Shown: positions 34,426 to 42,673 of the stretch, in pieces
Position numbering within the stretch: position 1 is the stretch's first letter
How the letters are laid out: each line of letters begins with the position of its first letter
Source: VGBV01 sp963813725
Lineage (GTDB): Bacteria; Actinomycetota; Thermoleophilia; Solirubrobacterales; 70-9
Reading direction: 5' to 3'
NCBI GenBank assembly: GCA_963813725.1
Contig: CAWFAI010000007.1
Span: forward strand, 62,001-126,000
Length of the DNA stretch: 64,000 nucleotides
Made by a program: the position numbers and the translations under genes
The notes under the pieces: generated by a model
What the model was told of the DNA's origin: nothing
Seen by the model: the letters and a program-made list of their open reading frames with translations, nothing else
Databases searched by the model: none

Positions 34426-34920
34426 ATCAGCGCCGAGGAGACAGCGCGGGCCTACTTCGAGCGGGTCGCCGCCCGCGACCCGGACGGGATGATGGAGTTC
34501 TGGGTTCCTGGCAAGGGAGCCAACATCCACGGCGTCGCCGAGCTGGTGGCCCCGGACGGCTACCGCGCCTGGTTCGCCGACCTGTTCGCGGCGGTGCCGG
34601 ACCTGAAGTTCGAGGTCGAGGAGATCGTGGCCGACGAGACCCGGGCGGCGGTGCGCTGGAGGGCGAGCGGGACGTTCAGCGGCACCGCCAAGCTCGAGGG
34701 GTTCGACCCCAACGGCGCCCGGATCGAGATGGTGGGCATGGACCTGCTGACGGTCGAGGACGGCAAGCTCGTCGACAACCAGGCCTACACCAACGGGATG
34801 CAGCTCGCCCGCCAGCTCGGCGCCATGCCGCCGCAGGGCTCGCGCGCCGAGCAGGCGATGGCCGCCGCCTTCAACCTGAAGACCCGGATCACGAAGGCGA
34901 TCGCGGCGCGCCGCGGCTGA
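34426..34920 (+). CDS. SnoaL-like/nuclear transport factor 2-fold protein, probable ATC start
   Basis: About 164 residues. SAEETARAYFERVAARDPDG is a normal SnoaL-like first helix, followed by YRAWFADLFAAVPDLKFEVE, AAVRWRASGTFSGT and the dimer strand GMDLLTVEDGKLVDNQAY. No ATG, GTG or TTG exists in frame between the stop at 34402 and ATG 34489, which would cut off the first helix. ATC at 34426 lies 7 bases after TAGGGT (34413-34418), exactly where leaderless genes start here. Catalysis is not predictable. Confidence 0.68.
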   Translation: MSAEETARAYFERVAARDPDGMMEFWVPGKGANIHGVAELVAPDGYRAWFADLFAAVPDLKFEVEEIVADETRAAVRWRASGTFSGTAKLEGFDPNGARIEMVGMDLLTVEDGKLVDNQAYTNGMQLARQLGAMPPQGSRAEQAMAAAFNLKTRITKAIAARRG

Positions 34921-34929
34921 GCCGCCGCC

Positions 34930-36282
34930 CTAGAGGACGGGCAGGAAGCGCTCGATCTCGAACGGGGTGACCTGCACGCGGTAGTCCTCCCACTCCTTGC
35001 GCTTGATCTCGACGAAGCGGGTGAAGGCGTGCTCGCCGAGGACGCGAAGGACCAGCTCTGACTCGGCGGCGATCTCGATCGCCTCGCCGAGGGTCTCGGG
35101 CAGCTGCTCGATGCCCTGGCGCTGGCGGTCCTCGGGCGTCAGGTGGTAGAGGTTCTGCTCCATCGGCTCGGGCAGCTCGTAGCCCTTCTCGATCCCCTCG
35201 AGGCCGGCGTGGAGCATCCCCGCGAAACAGATGTAGGGGTTGCAGGCGGGGTCGGGACAGCGCAGCTCGGCGCGGGTGGCCCCCTCCTGGCCCGGGTGAT
35301 AGAGCGGTACCCGGATCAGGGCCGAGCGGTTGCGGCGCGACCAGGCCAGGTACACCGGGGCCTCGAAGCCGGGCACCAGCCGCTTGTATGAGTTGACCCA
35401 CTGCGCGAACAGGGGAGCGATCTCGCGCGCGTGCGTCAACTGGCCCGCGATGAACGCCTTCGCGGTGTCGGAGAGGAAGAACTGGTCGTCGGCGTCGAAG
35501 AAGGCGTTCTTGCCGCCCTTGCCGAGCGACTGGTGCACGTGCATCCCCGACCCGTTCTCGCCCTGCAGCGGCTTCGGCATGAAGGTCGCGTGCCAGCCGT
35601 ACTTCATCGCGTATTCCTTGACCGTGATCCGATAGGTCATGCAGTCGTCGGACATCGCGAGCGCGTCCTTGTAGCGCATGTCCACCTCATGCTGGGAGGG
35701 GCCGACCTCGTGGTGGGCGTACTCGACGTGGATGCCCAGCTGCTCCAGCGCCAGGATCGTCTCGCGCCTCACGTCGGAGCCGGCGTCGAGCGTGGTCAGG
35801 TCGAAGTAGCCGCCCTCGTCGAGGATCTCGGGCACCCCGTCCTCGGGCTTGGCCGAGCGGAAGTAGAAGTACTCGAGCTCCGGGCCGATGTTGTAGGCGT
35901 CGAACCCCATTTCCTTCGCGCGCTCCAGGGCCCGGCGCATGATCCAGCGGGGATCGCCCTCGTAGGGCTCCCCGCCCGGGACCTGGATGTCGCAGAACAT
36001 GCGGGCGACCTTCGCGTGCTCCTCGGGCCGCCACGGGATCAGGTCGAAGGTCGTGGGGTCGGGCATGGCGATCATGTCCGACTCCTCGATCGGGTTGAAC
36101 CCCGTGATCGAGGAGCCGTCGAACCCCATGCCGCCCTCGAAGGCGTCCTCGAGCTCCGAGGAGTTGATCGAGAAGCTCTTCAGGTGGCCGAGCAGGTCCG
36201 TGAACCAGAGCCGCACGAAGCGGACGCTCTCGGCCTCGCAGAAGGCCAGGATCTCCTTCGGTGTGCTCGGGGACTCGGACAC
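34930..36282 (-). CDS. glnA: Type I glutamine synthetase
   Basis: A 450-residue cytosolic enzyme making glutamine from glutamate, ammonia and ATP. FTDLLGHLKSFSI, GMGFDGSSITGFNPIEESDM, PELEYFYFRS, GENGSGMHVHQSLGKG, NSYKRLVPGFEAPVYLAWS and RSALIRVP are conserved GS motifs. The adenylylation-loop region reads EQNLYHLTPEDRQRQ, differing from the classic NLYDLPPE site, so the GSI-alpha form without adenylylation is likely. GTG 36282 follows a TACGCT box by 9 bases. It is not obviously next to amt/glnK genes. Confidence 0.93.
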   Translation of the reverse strand: MSESPSTPKEILAFCEAESVRFVRLWFTDLLGHLKSFSINSSELEDAFEGGMGFDGSSITGFNPIEESDMIAMPDPTTFDLIPWRPEEHAKVARMFCDIQVPGGEPYEGDPRWIMRRALERAKEMGFDAYNIGPELEYFYFRSAKPEDGVPEILDEGGYFDLTTLDAGSDVRRETILALEQLGIHVEYAHHEVGPSQHEVDMRYKDALAMSDDCMTYRITVKEYAMKYGWHATFMPKPLQGENGSGMHVHQSLGKGGKNAFFDADDQFFLSDTAKAFIAGQLTHAREIAPLFAQWVNSYKRLVPGFEAPVYLAWSRRNRSALIRVPLYHPGQEGATRAELRCPDPACNPYICFAGMLHAGLEGIEKGYELPEPMEQNLYHLTPEDRQRQGIEQLPETLGEAIEIAAESELVLRVLGEHAFTRFVEIKRKEWEDYRVQVTPFEIERFLPVL

Positions 36283-36326
36283 GGGGGCGCAAGCGTAATC
36301 CGGTCGCGCGTTTCGTGCGTATCTGG

Positions 36327-36355
36327 TTGCAGCACCGCGATTCAGGACATATACT
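36327..36355 (+). promoter_or_regulatory. Sigma-70-type promoter before the AhpD-like gene
   Basis: TTGCAG (36327-36332) and TATACT (36350-36355) are 17 bases apart, near consensus. Transcription would begin around 36362, inside the palindrome that follows, and leave a leader of about 70 bases. Confidence 0.7.
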
Positions 36356-36370
36356 TACGTCTTGTAAGTA
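36352..36370. promoter_or_regulatory. Palindromic operator overlapping the -10 box
   Basis: TACTTACGTCTTGTAAGTA is a perfect 7-bp inverted repeat around a 5-base centre. It overlaps the -10 box and predicted start of the promoter at 36327-36355, the classic place for a repressor (TetR-, HxlR- or MarR-like). No such regulator gene is adjacent. Confidence 0.72.
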
Positions 36371-36432
36371 ACCGGTCAAAGGTGAAGTAAGGACACGAAA
36401 CAGTCGCCATTCGAACCAGGAAGAGCCGAACA

Positions 36433-36996
36433 GTGACCATCAAGACCGAAGTCAGCCGCTTTCACATCCACGACGAGCTCACGGCCCCCGAGGAATCCGC
36501 CCCGCTGATCAAGAGCATCCAGACCGCGGGCGGCGCGGTCTCCAAGTTTCTCGGCGTGATCGCCGAGTCCCCGGCCACGCTGCGCGCCTACACCCGCCTG
36601 CGCTCCGAGCTGCACAAGGGCGAGCTGCCCCAGGCGACGCGCGAGCGCATCGGCCTCGCCGTCGCCGAGCGCCGCGACGACGCCTACACGCTGAACCAGT
36701 ACGCGCGCACCGCCAAGGCCGCCGGCCTGGGGCTGGACGAGGTCGCGCGGGCCCGAGACTTCGAGTCGGCCGACGAGAAGGAACAGGCCCTGCTGGCGCT
36801 GCTGAAGTCCACGCTCGCCTACAACGAGCCTGTTCCCCACCACCTGGTCGAGGAGGCGCGCGAGGCCGGCTGGAGCGACGCCCAGATCATCGAGGCGGTG
36901 GCCGAGATGGCGCTGGCGCAGTTCCAGAGCCTGTTCGCTGCGGCGGCCGAGCTGCCGCTGGAGAGCTCGGACCCGGCGGTCCTGCGGGCCGCTTAG
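36433..36996 (+). CDS. AhpD/carboxymuconolactone decarboxylase-fold protein lacking cysteine
   Basis: About 187 residues. ATRERIGLAVAERRDDAYTL followed by NQYARTAKAAGLGLDEVARA and YNEPVPHHLVEEAREAGWSD match the AhpD-like fold. The usual catalytic C-x2-C/C-x3-H segment is replaced by NQYARTAK, and I see no Cys anywhere in the protein, so peroxidase activity is unlikely. GTG 36433 follows the operator-controlled promoter at 36327-36370, so expression is probably switched by an unlinked repressor. A binding or inactive homologue role is possible. Confidence 0.78.
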   Translation: MTIKTEVSRFHIHDELTAPEESAPLIKSIQTAGGAVSKFLGVIAESPATLRAYTRLRSELHKGELPQATRERIGLAVAERRDDAYTLNQYARTAKAAGLGLDEVARARDFESADEKEQALLALLKSTLAYNEPVPHHLVEEAREAGWSDAQIIEAVAEMALAQFQSLFAAAAELPLESSDPAVLRAA

Positions 36997-37009
36997 CCCG
37001 GGGTGACGG

Positions 37010-37450
37010 TCAGCCCGGGGTGACGGTCGCCTGGATCTTGCCGGCGCCGGTCTCGAGGAAGCCGACGCGCTTGGCCGTCTTTCTCGTCAGGTCCCAGGCG
37101 TAGCCCTTGTTGTAGGGCCCGCGGTCGATGACCGTGGCGGCGACGGTGCGGCCCTCATGGGTGAAGGTGACCTGGGTCCCGCAGGGCAGCTTCTTGTGGG
37201 CGGTGCCGATGGTGGTCGGCGCGAGCTTGATTCCGCAGGCGGTCGAGTTGCCCCAGAAGCCGGGGCCATACCAGGTCGCCTTCTTGTAGACGGTCCAGCT
37301 GTTGGCGCTGGCCGCGGGGGGCGGGCCGGAGTCGCCGCCGCCGGGGGCTTCGACGCCCCCCGAGCTGGCCTGCGCCATGGAGGCGCCGCTCGCGATCGCG
37401 AGTACGCAGACCATGCCCAGAACAGCGTGCTTTTTGCCCTTCGTCGTCAA
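37010..37450 (-). CDS. RlpA-like double-psi beta-barrel secreted protein
   Basis: About 146 residues. A signal peptide (AVLGMVCVLAIASGASMAQA) is followed by a Gly/Pro-rich spacer and a DPBB domain: KATWYGPGFWGNSTACG, LPCGTQVTFTHEGRTVAATV and DRGPYNKGYAWDLT, the last holding the DRGP motif of RlpA-type proteins. Proteins like this act at peptidoglycan, as hydrolases or binders. TTG 37450 follows GAGGAAG. It is preceded by a c-di-AMP riboswitch, which fits control of cell-wall hydrolases by that signal. Confidence 0.87.
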   Translation of the reverse strand: MTTKGKKHAVLGMVCVLAIASGASMAQASSGGVEAPGGGDSGPPPAASANSWTVYKKATWYGPGFWGNSTACGIKLAPTTIGTAHKKLPCGTQVTFTHEGRTVAATVIDRGPYNKGYAWDLTRKTAKRVGFLETGAGKIQATVTPG

Positions 37451-37461
37451 CTTCCTCTTTC

Positions 37462-37590
37462 GTCGCCTTCGGGGTTAGCTGACGGGCTCGCGCTGAAAGA
37501 TCGCGCTACGCGGCAGTTGCCGCGATTCGCCCCAAATCTGGGTCCCCCGATCTCCGCTTCGTGGTTGCGGAGACTCGGCTGAAGCGAGCG
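37462..37590 (-). ncRNA. c-di-AMP riboswitch (ydaO/yuaA type)
   Basis: In the minus-strand leader of the RlpA-like gene, the conserved blocks appear in the expected order: CGCTCGCTTCAGCCGAG, then GGGGGACCCAGATTTGGGGC with GAATCG, and CCCGTCAGCTAACCCCG with GAAGGCG. A TAGGGT box at 37594-37599 places the transcript start just upstream. The riboswitch senses c-di-AMP and usually turns cell-wall hydrolase genes off when the signal is high. Edges are approximate. Confidence 0.87.
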
Positions 37591-37669
37591 GAACCCTAAC
37601 AGACCGCCGCCGAGATGTAGCCGGAACTTGGTACGCCTCCGAACGATCGCCGGGCCATATGCTCACGGC

Positions 37670-38491
37670 GTGCCGGCAGCGCTAGTCACCGGAGCGGGCG
37701 GCGGGCTGGGGCTCGCGATCGCCCGCATGCTCGCCGGGCGCGGGTACCAGGTCGCGGTGACCGACATCGACGGCGAGGCCGCAGCGCGCGCCTCCTCGGC
37801 GATCGGCTCGGGAGCAACCTCGCAACAGCTCGACGTCACCGACGCCGCAGCCTGCGCGGAGGCGGCCCGCGCGGTCGCCGACCGCTCCGGCGCACTCGAC
37901 CTCTGGGTCAACAACGCCGGCGTCCTCATCCCGGGCGTGGTCTATGAGCAGGACCCAGCTGCCCACCGCACCATGCTCGACGTCAACGCCGTCGGCACCT
38001 TCAACGGCACCCGGGCGGCCCTGGAGGTGATGCTCCCCGCCGGCGCCGGGCACGTCATCAACGTCATCTCCCTGGCCGGGCTGGTCGCCGCGCCGGGCGA
38101 GGTCGCTTACGCCGCCAGCAAGCACGCTGCGATGGCGTACACGATCGGAACGCTCGCGGACCTGCGGCGCTCGGGAGTCAAGGGGATCCACCTCTCCGCG
38201 GTCTGTCCGGACGGCATTTGGAGTCCGATGCTCGAGGACAAGCTCGACGATCCCGACGCCGCCGCCTCGTTCTCGGGCGTGATGCTGACGCCGGAGCGCG
38301 TCGCCGAGCGAGTCTCGGCGTTGATCGACTCCCCTCGGGCGGTGGTCACGATCCCGCGCTGGCGCGGCGCCTTCGTTCGCTTCTTCGACGCCTTCCCGTC
38401 CCTCGCGACGCGTCTGATTCCGCTCGTGATGAAGGACGCGCGGCGCAAGCAGGGCCGCTTCAAGCGGCGGCTCGAGCGCCAAGCACCTTGA
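37670..38491 (+). CDS. Short-chain dehydrogenase/reductase
   Basis: About 273 residues. The nucleotide-binding motif VTGAGGGLGLAIARMLAG, the D in VAVTDIDGEAA suggesting NAD preference, the NNAG motif (LWVNNAGVLIPG), the catalytic VISLAG region and YAASKHAAM (YxxxK) are present. The C-terminal region (LIPLVMKDARRKQGRFK) resembles membrane-associated SDRs. GTG 37670 is chosen because TATGCT (37658-37663) ends 6 bases before it; an upstream TTG-type start would run through promoter sequence. Substrate unknown. Confidence 0.87.
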   Translation: MPAALVTGAGGGLGLAIARMLAGRGYQVAVTDIDGEAAARASSAIGSGATSQQLDVTDAAACAEAARAVADRSGALDLWVNNAGVLIPGVVYEQDPAAHRTMLDVNAVGTFNGTRAALEVMLPAGAGHVINVISLAGLVAAPGEVAYAASKHAAMAYTIGTLADLRRSGVKGIHLSAVCPDGIWSPMLEDKLDDPDAAASFSGVMLTPERVAERVSALIDSPRAVVTIPRWRGAFVRFFDAFPSLATRLIPLVMKDARRKQGRFKRRLERQAP

Positions 38492-38521
38492 GCGCCGCGG
38501 GCCGATGAGCGGTCCCGTCCC

Positions 38522-39169
38522 TTGACCGCCACCGCGACCCCGCCCCGCGGACGCGACGACGATGGCGTCCGCGAGTCATTGCGCCACACCGCGCGGGGGC
38601 GGATGCCGCTGTCGGCCTGGCTGCGCCTACCGGCGGCGCGGGTACGGGCCAGGCTCGGGCGCTGGCCGGAGCGCCCCTGGATCGTTCCCGCCGCGATCGG
38701 CTGGCTCGGGCGGCGGATGCGGCGGGATTGGCGGGTGCTGGAGCTCGGCTCCGGCCGCTCGACCGTCTGGCTGGCGCAGAGGGCCGCGTCGGTTCTGGCC
38801 TTCGAGGACAACGAGCAGTGGCTGCAGCGCGCCCGGGGCCTGCTCGCGGCCGCCGGCCTCGCCAACGTCGACCTGCGCGGCCTCCCCATCGAGCGCTTCG
38901 TGGAGGAGGTCGAAGCGCTCGAGGAGGCGTCCTACGACCTCGTCGTCGTGGACTTCCTCGAGTCCCCGCTCGCCGACCGCGTGGACGCGGTCCGCGCAGC
39001 GCGCAGCAAGGTGCGCCCGGGCGGATACCTGCTGCTCGACGACTCCGACCGTCCCGCCTATGCGGAGGCCGACGAGGTGCTGGCCGGGTGGCGGCGGCGG
39101 CGCTTCGCCGGGGTCAAGGACGGCTGGCCCCAGGCAGTCGAGACCACCATCTTTCGCCGGCCGAAATGA
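38522..39169 (+). CDS. Class I methyltransferase-like protein
   Basis: About 215 residues. After a basic N-terminal region, WRVLELGSGRSTVWLAQRAA gives the SAM-binding loop, FEDNEQWLQRARGLL follows, YDLVVVDFLESPLADR is motif III-like, and KVRPGGYLLLDDSDRP is the post-motif strand. The substrate is unknown; the architecture resembles FkbM- and O-methyltransferase-like enzymes. A TTG at 38522 is used. The TGA lies inside the rnpB-side terminator hairpin. Confidence 0.72.
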   Translation: MTATATPPRGRDDDGVRESLRHTARGRMPLSAWLRLPAARVRARLGRWPERPWIVPAAIGWLGRRMRRDWRVLELGSGRSTVWLAQRAASVLAFEDNEQWLQRARGLLAAAGLANVDLRGLPIERFVEEVEALEEASYDLVVVDFLESPLADRVDAVRAARSKVRPGGYLLLDDSDRPAYAEADEVLAGWRRRRFAGVKDGWPQAVETTIFRRPK

Positions 39170-39196
39170 GAGAGGGCCCCTTGCGGGGCCCTCTCT
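39169..39196. terminator. Perfect 12-bp hairpin terminator
   Basis: AGAGAGGGCCCC (39169-39180), loop TTGC, GGGGCCCTCTCT (39185-39196). It lies at the 3' end of rnpB on the minus strand and at the stop codon of the methyltransferase on the plus strand, so it can serve both. Confidence 0.75.
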
Positions 39197-39528
<332 letters not shown>

Positions 39529-39626
39529 GGCAATCTTAGCCCTGATCTTCGTGTAGCCTGCGGCTCGGCGCCCAGGGGGGCGCCCGGCCAATCGGGCCTT
39601 GATCAACCAGGGAGGGGAGGACCCAG

Positions 39627-40732
39627 ATGCGTCTGTCACGTGTACGCGTGCTGTTCGGCGCGCTCAGCCTCATAGCGGTCGCAACCGGAGTGCAGGGTGC
39701 GATCGCTTCGCAGATCGGCGTCGGCGGTTACGTCGCCGGCGGCGGGGAGGTCAACCAGTTGACCGTGACCGCGAATACCGGCACGGGCGCTTACACCTAC
39801 ACCGATAGCGGCGTGGCCACGATCTCTGACCTGGCCGGCCCGGAGGATGCGTCGTCGCGGGCAACCAGGCGACGTGCCCCACCCACCCGGGCATTTTCAT
39901 CGACCTCAAGGACGGCAACGACTTCCTCGACCTGCGATCAGGCGGATCCGCCCACGAAAATGTGAGCGGCGGCCCCGGCAATGACCACATGATCAGCGGG
40001 CCGGGAGGAAGCGAGCTCGTCGGTGGAACGTCAGACCACTCCACGGTCACCTATGGAGAGCTGGGGACCGGCGACGACGTGCTCGAGAGCGTCGGCGGAT
40101 TTGCCGACAGGTTCCTCCCCGGGGACGGCGACGACACGCTGATCGGCTCCGGGGACAGGGACAACCTGTTCGGCGACTTGGGCAACGACACGGTGATCGG
40201 CGGCTCGGGTCCCGACCAGATCGACAGATTTGGGATCGACACCGGGCTCTCGCTGCGTGAGGGGTCCGACACGCTCGAGGGCGGGCCCGGGAACGACACC
40301 CTGAGCGGAGTCGAGCAAGAGGTGAGCGCAGCGGATCTGATCTCCTGCGGAGGCGGTGACGACCTGGCTGAGTTCGGCCCGGGCGACAGCGTCAGCGGGG
40401 ACTGCGAGGTCGTCCGTCAGTTCGTGCTCTGTCCCGCGTCCGCGGCCGGGCAGTGCGCGATCTCCGCCGCCGTGGCCACCGGCGGCGCGACCCCGTCGAG
40501 CGCCGCGGCCACGGCATCCGCGGCCGCCAAGCGCGGGACGAGGCTGAGCGACGTCGTCAAGCTCAAGATGCGTCCGGGGGCCAAGAAGGGAATCCGCCTG
40601 AAGCTGGATAGGAAGGCGGTACAGCGGGTCCTGCGCAAGGGCAAGCCCGTGAAGGTTTCCCTGAGGACGCTTCGCACCGATAACCGGCGGAAGCTGTCCG
40701 CTCAGCGGGTTCCGTTCAAGCTGCGCCGCTAG
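39627..40732 (+). CDS. Secreted RTX-type calcium-binding repeat protein, frameshifted
   Basis: A signal peptide (VRVLFGALSLIAVATGVQGA) begins at ATG 39627, with GGGAGGGGAGG upstream. The match leaves this frame near 39845 and continues in another: GCVVAGNQATCPTHPG, FIDLKDGNDFLDLRSG, then Gly/Asp-rich repeats GGPGNDHM, GDGDDTLIGSGDRDNLFGD, LGNDTVIGGSGPDQID and GGPGNDTLSG. The C-terminal part is a basic Lys-rich domain (KLKMRPGAKKGIRLKLDRK). The repeats bind calcium and fold outside the cell. A single base change would restore one protein of about 368 residues, so a sequencing indel is as likely as real loss. Confidence 0.75.
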
Positions 40733-40734
40733 CG

Positions 40735-40953
40735 CTAGGAGAGCTCGGAGCCGCAGCTGGAACAGCCGCCGGCTTCGAGCTCCCCCGCGCAGACGGGGCA
40801 TTCGGTGCGGCCGCGGAGACCGAGGTCCTCCCAAGCGCCGAGGACGATGTCCTCGAGCGTCGACCCCGACGACTCGAACAGCTGCGCCGACGAATGCTCC
40901 TGCGGCCGCCTCGCGGGGGCCGCGGTCTCGGTGGCTAGAGCGGTTGCGCTCAC
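40735..40953 (-). CDS. Small zinc-ribbon protein coupled to lexA
   Basis: About 72 residues, no recognised family. The C-terminus has two Cys pairs, TECPVCAGELEAGGCSSCGS (C-x2-C...C-x2-C), which should bind zinc. Before it, LFESSGSTLEDIVLGAWEDL is likely helical. GTG 40953 overlaps the lexA TGA (GTGA), so it is translationally coupled and under the SOS box. A role in the DNA-damage response is inferred only from the operon. Confidence 0.68.
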   Translation of the reverse strand: MSATALATETAAPARRPQEHSSAQLFESSGSTLEDIVLGAWEDLGLRGRTECPVCAGELEAGGCSSCGSELS

Positions 40954-41570
40954 GAGACCCTCCGGAACACCCCGACGACGCGGCCGAGCACAGTCGCGTC
41001 GCGGGTGCGAAGTGGCTTCATGCTCTTGTTCTCCGGCTGCAGCCGGACCTGGTCCTTCTCGCGGAAGAAGCGCTTCACGGTCGCCTCCTCGTCGCCGACC
41101 AGAGCGACGACGATTTCGCCGTCGGAAGCGTCGTCCGCGGGTCGGACCACCACAAAGTCCCCCTGAAGAATGCCGGCGTCCACCATGCTCTCGCCGCGGA
41201 CCCGCAGGATGTAGTCGCCGGCCTCGCCCCCGATCACGTCGGGCACCTGCAGGTACTCCTCGACGTTCTCCTCGGCGACGATCGGCGAGCCCGCGGCCAC
41301 CTGGCCGACGAGCGGCAGGCCCATGGGCCGCACGGCGCGCTTGGCGCGCTCGACCAGGACCTCCATCGCCCGTGGCTTGGTCGGGTCGCGCTTGAGCACG
41401 CCCAGCGACTCGAGCTTGGAGAGGTGCGCGTGCACCGTCGAGGAGCTGGTCAGGCCCACGGCCTTGCCGATCTCGCGCACGGTGGGCGGGTATCCGTGCC
41501 GGCTCAGATAGCGGCTGATGTAGTCGAAGATCTCGCGCTGGCGCTTGGTCAGGTCCTTGATGACGTCCAT
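40950..41570 (-). CDS. lexA: SOS repressor LexA
   Basis: About 206 residues. The winged-helix DNA-binding domain has KDLTKRQREIFDYISRYLSR, TVREIGKAVGLTSSSTVHAH and LSKLESLGVLKRD. The self-cleavage site is Ala-Gly in GQVAAGSPIV. The S24 catalytic Ser lies in LRVRGESMVDAGILQGD and the Lys in GDEEATVKRFF. ATG 41570 has AGGAGG 5 bases upstream; an in-frame start 19 codons earlier is less likely. It represses SOS genes until activated RecA triggers cleavage, and probably represses itself via the box at 41621-41634. Confidence 0.95.
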   Translation of the reverse strand: MDVIKDLTKRQREIFDYISRYLSRHGYPPTVREIGKAVGLTSSSTVHAHLSKLESLGVLKRDPTKPRAMEVLVERAKRAVRPMGLPLVGQVAAGSPIVAEENVEEYLQVPDVIGGEAGDYILRVRGESMVDAGILQGDFVVVRPADDASDGEIVVALVGDEEATVKRFFREKDQVRLQPENKSMKPLRTRDATVLGRVVGVFRRVS

Positions 41571-41620
41571 CGCTCCTCCTCGGTCAGCCGGCCCCGGGCC
41601 GGTCGAGCGGTTTGCTTGGG

Positions 41621-41634
41621 CGAACACACGTTCG
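41621..41634. promoter_or_regulatory. SOS box (LexA operator)
   Basis: CGAACACACGTTCG is a perfect match to the Gram-positive/actinobacterial LexA site CGAAC-N4-GTTCG. It lies 51 bases upstream of the lexA start on the minus strand, so lexA and the zinc-ribbon gene are autoregulated. Confidence 0.9.
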
Positions 41635-41724
41635 AAAGAGTAGCGGGGCCCCCGGACACTTTCAAGTCCCCCGCGCGGCGGCGAAAGTGGGTCGCGCGGG
41701 CGCGGCTAACATGCCTGCGTTCCC

Positions 41725-41810
41725 GCGCCTGTGGCGGAACTGGTAGACGCGCAAGGTTGAGGGCCTTGTGACCCTCACGGGTCGTGGAGGTTCGACTCCT
41801 CTCAGGCGCA
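41725..41810 (+). tRNA. tRNA-Leu (anticodon GAG)
   Basis: The acceptor GCGCCTG pairs with CAGGCGC, with A as discriminator and no encoded CCA. The anticodon stem CAAGG/CCTTG encloses the 7-base loop TTGAGGG, giving anticodon GAG. A long variable arm (about ACCCTCACGGGT) and the T arm GGAGGTTCGACTCCT are as in class II tRNAs. TAACAT about 12 bases upstream may be its -10 box. Confidence 0.95.
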
Positions 41811-41850
41811 TATGCTCCGCTGACTCGGCCCACGACGCGCTGCTGGGACG

Positions 41851-42643
41851 TCAGCTGCCCTTGAACTCGGCCGGGCGCTTCTGGACGAAGGCCAGGACTC
41901 CCTCGACGAAATCGGCCGTGTGGCCCTGCTCGCGCTGGGCGTCCGCCTCGGCGTCGAGCTGGTCCGCGAGGCCCGCGTAGACGCGCTTGTTGATCAGCCG
42001 CTTGAAGTTGGCGTAGGCGACGGTCGGGCCGACGGCCAGACGCTCGAGCAGGCGCCTGGGCCTCTGCGGCCAGCCGGTCTTCCGGGACGACGCGATTGAC
42101 CAGGCCCCAGTCGAGGGCCTGCTCGGCGGGGACCCTCTCCCCCAGCATCCCCATCTCCATCGCCCGCGCGAAGCCGGCCCTGGCGGGGACCAGGGCGGTT
42201 GAGCCGCCGTCGGGCACCAGCCCGATGTTCACGAACGCGAGCAGGAAGTAGGCGGACTCCGCGGCCAGCACCAGGTCGCAGTCGAGGGCCAGCGAGCAGC
42301 CGATCCCGACGGCGGGCCCGTTGACCGCCGCGATCACCGGCTTCGGCATCTCGCGGATGCCGAGCAGGACCGGGTGATAGATCTCCTTCAGCCGCCTGCT
42401 CAGGTCGGGCAGCCCGTCGTCCCCGGAGCGCTGCTCCTTCAGATCCGCGCCGGAGGAAAAGGCGCGGCCGGCGCCGGTGATCATCACCGCGCGCACGGCG
42501 TCATCGCCCGAGACCTCCTGGACCACCTCCAGCAGGTCGCGACCGAACTGCTCGTTCCAGGAGTTGAGGGAATCGGGGCGGTTCAGCAGCACGCGGGCCG
42601 CCCCGCCGCTCACCTCCAGCTCGATCGTCTCGCGCGATCCCAT
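41851..42643 (-). CDS. Enoyl-CoA hydratase/isomerase, frameshifted
   Basis: Crotonase family. The 5' part reads AARVLLNRPDSLNSWNEQF, GAGRAFSSGADLKEQRSG, IAAVNGPAVGIGCSLALDCD and GLVPDGGSTALVPARAGFAR to VVPEDRLAAEA. Near 42057 the match moves one frame: LLERLAVGPTVAYANFKRLI, NKRVYAG, TADFVEGVLAFVQKRPAEFK, with TGA at 41851-41853. Restored, it would be about 263 residues, the usual length. The residues forming the oxyanion hole are in the N-terminal part. ATG 42643 lies 8 bases after TAGGGT. Substrate likely a short enoyl-CoA; exact role unknown. Confidence 0.8.
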
Positions 42644-42673
42644 CGCCGGAAACCCTAGTGCGCGGCCCCCGGC

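Noticed and set aside
31516..34530. Very long open frame on the minus strand opposite the DUF255 and ZIP genes
   Set aside because: It is antisense to two genes with clear motifs, has no recognisable domain, and its composition is that of a shadow frame in GC-rich DNA.
39540..39626. GGCGCCC inverted repeat upstream of the RTX-like gene considered as a riboswitch
   Set aside because: Only a simple hairpin; no conserved riboswitch blocks could be recognised.
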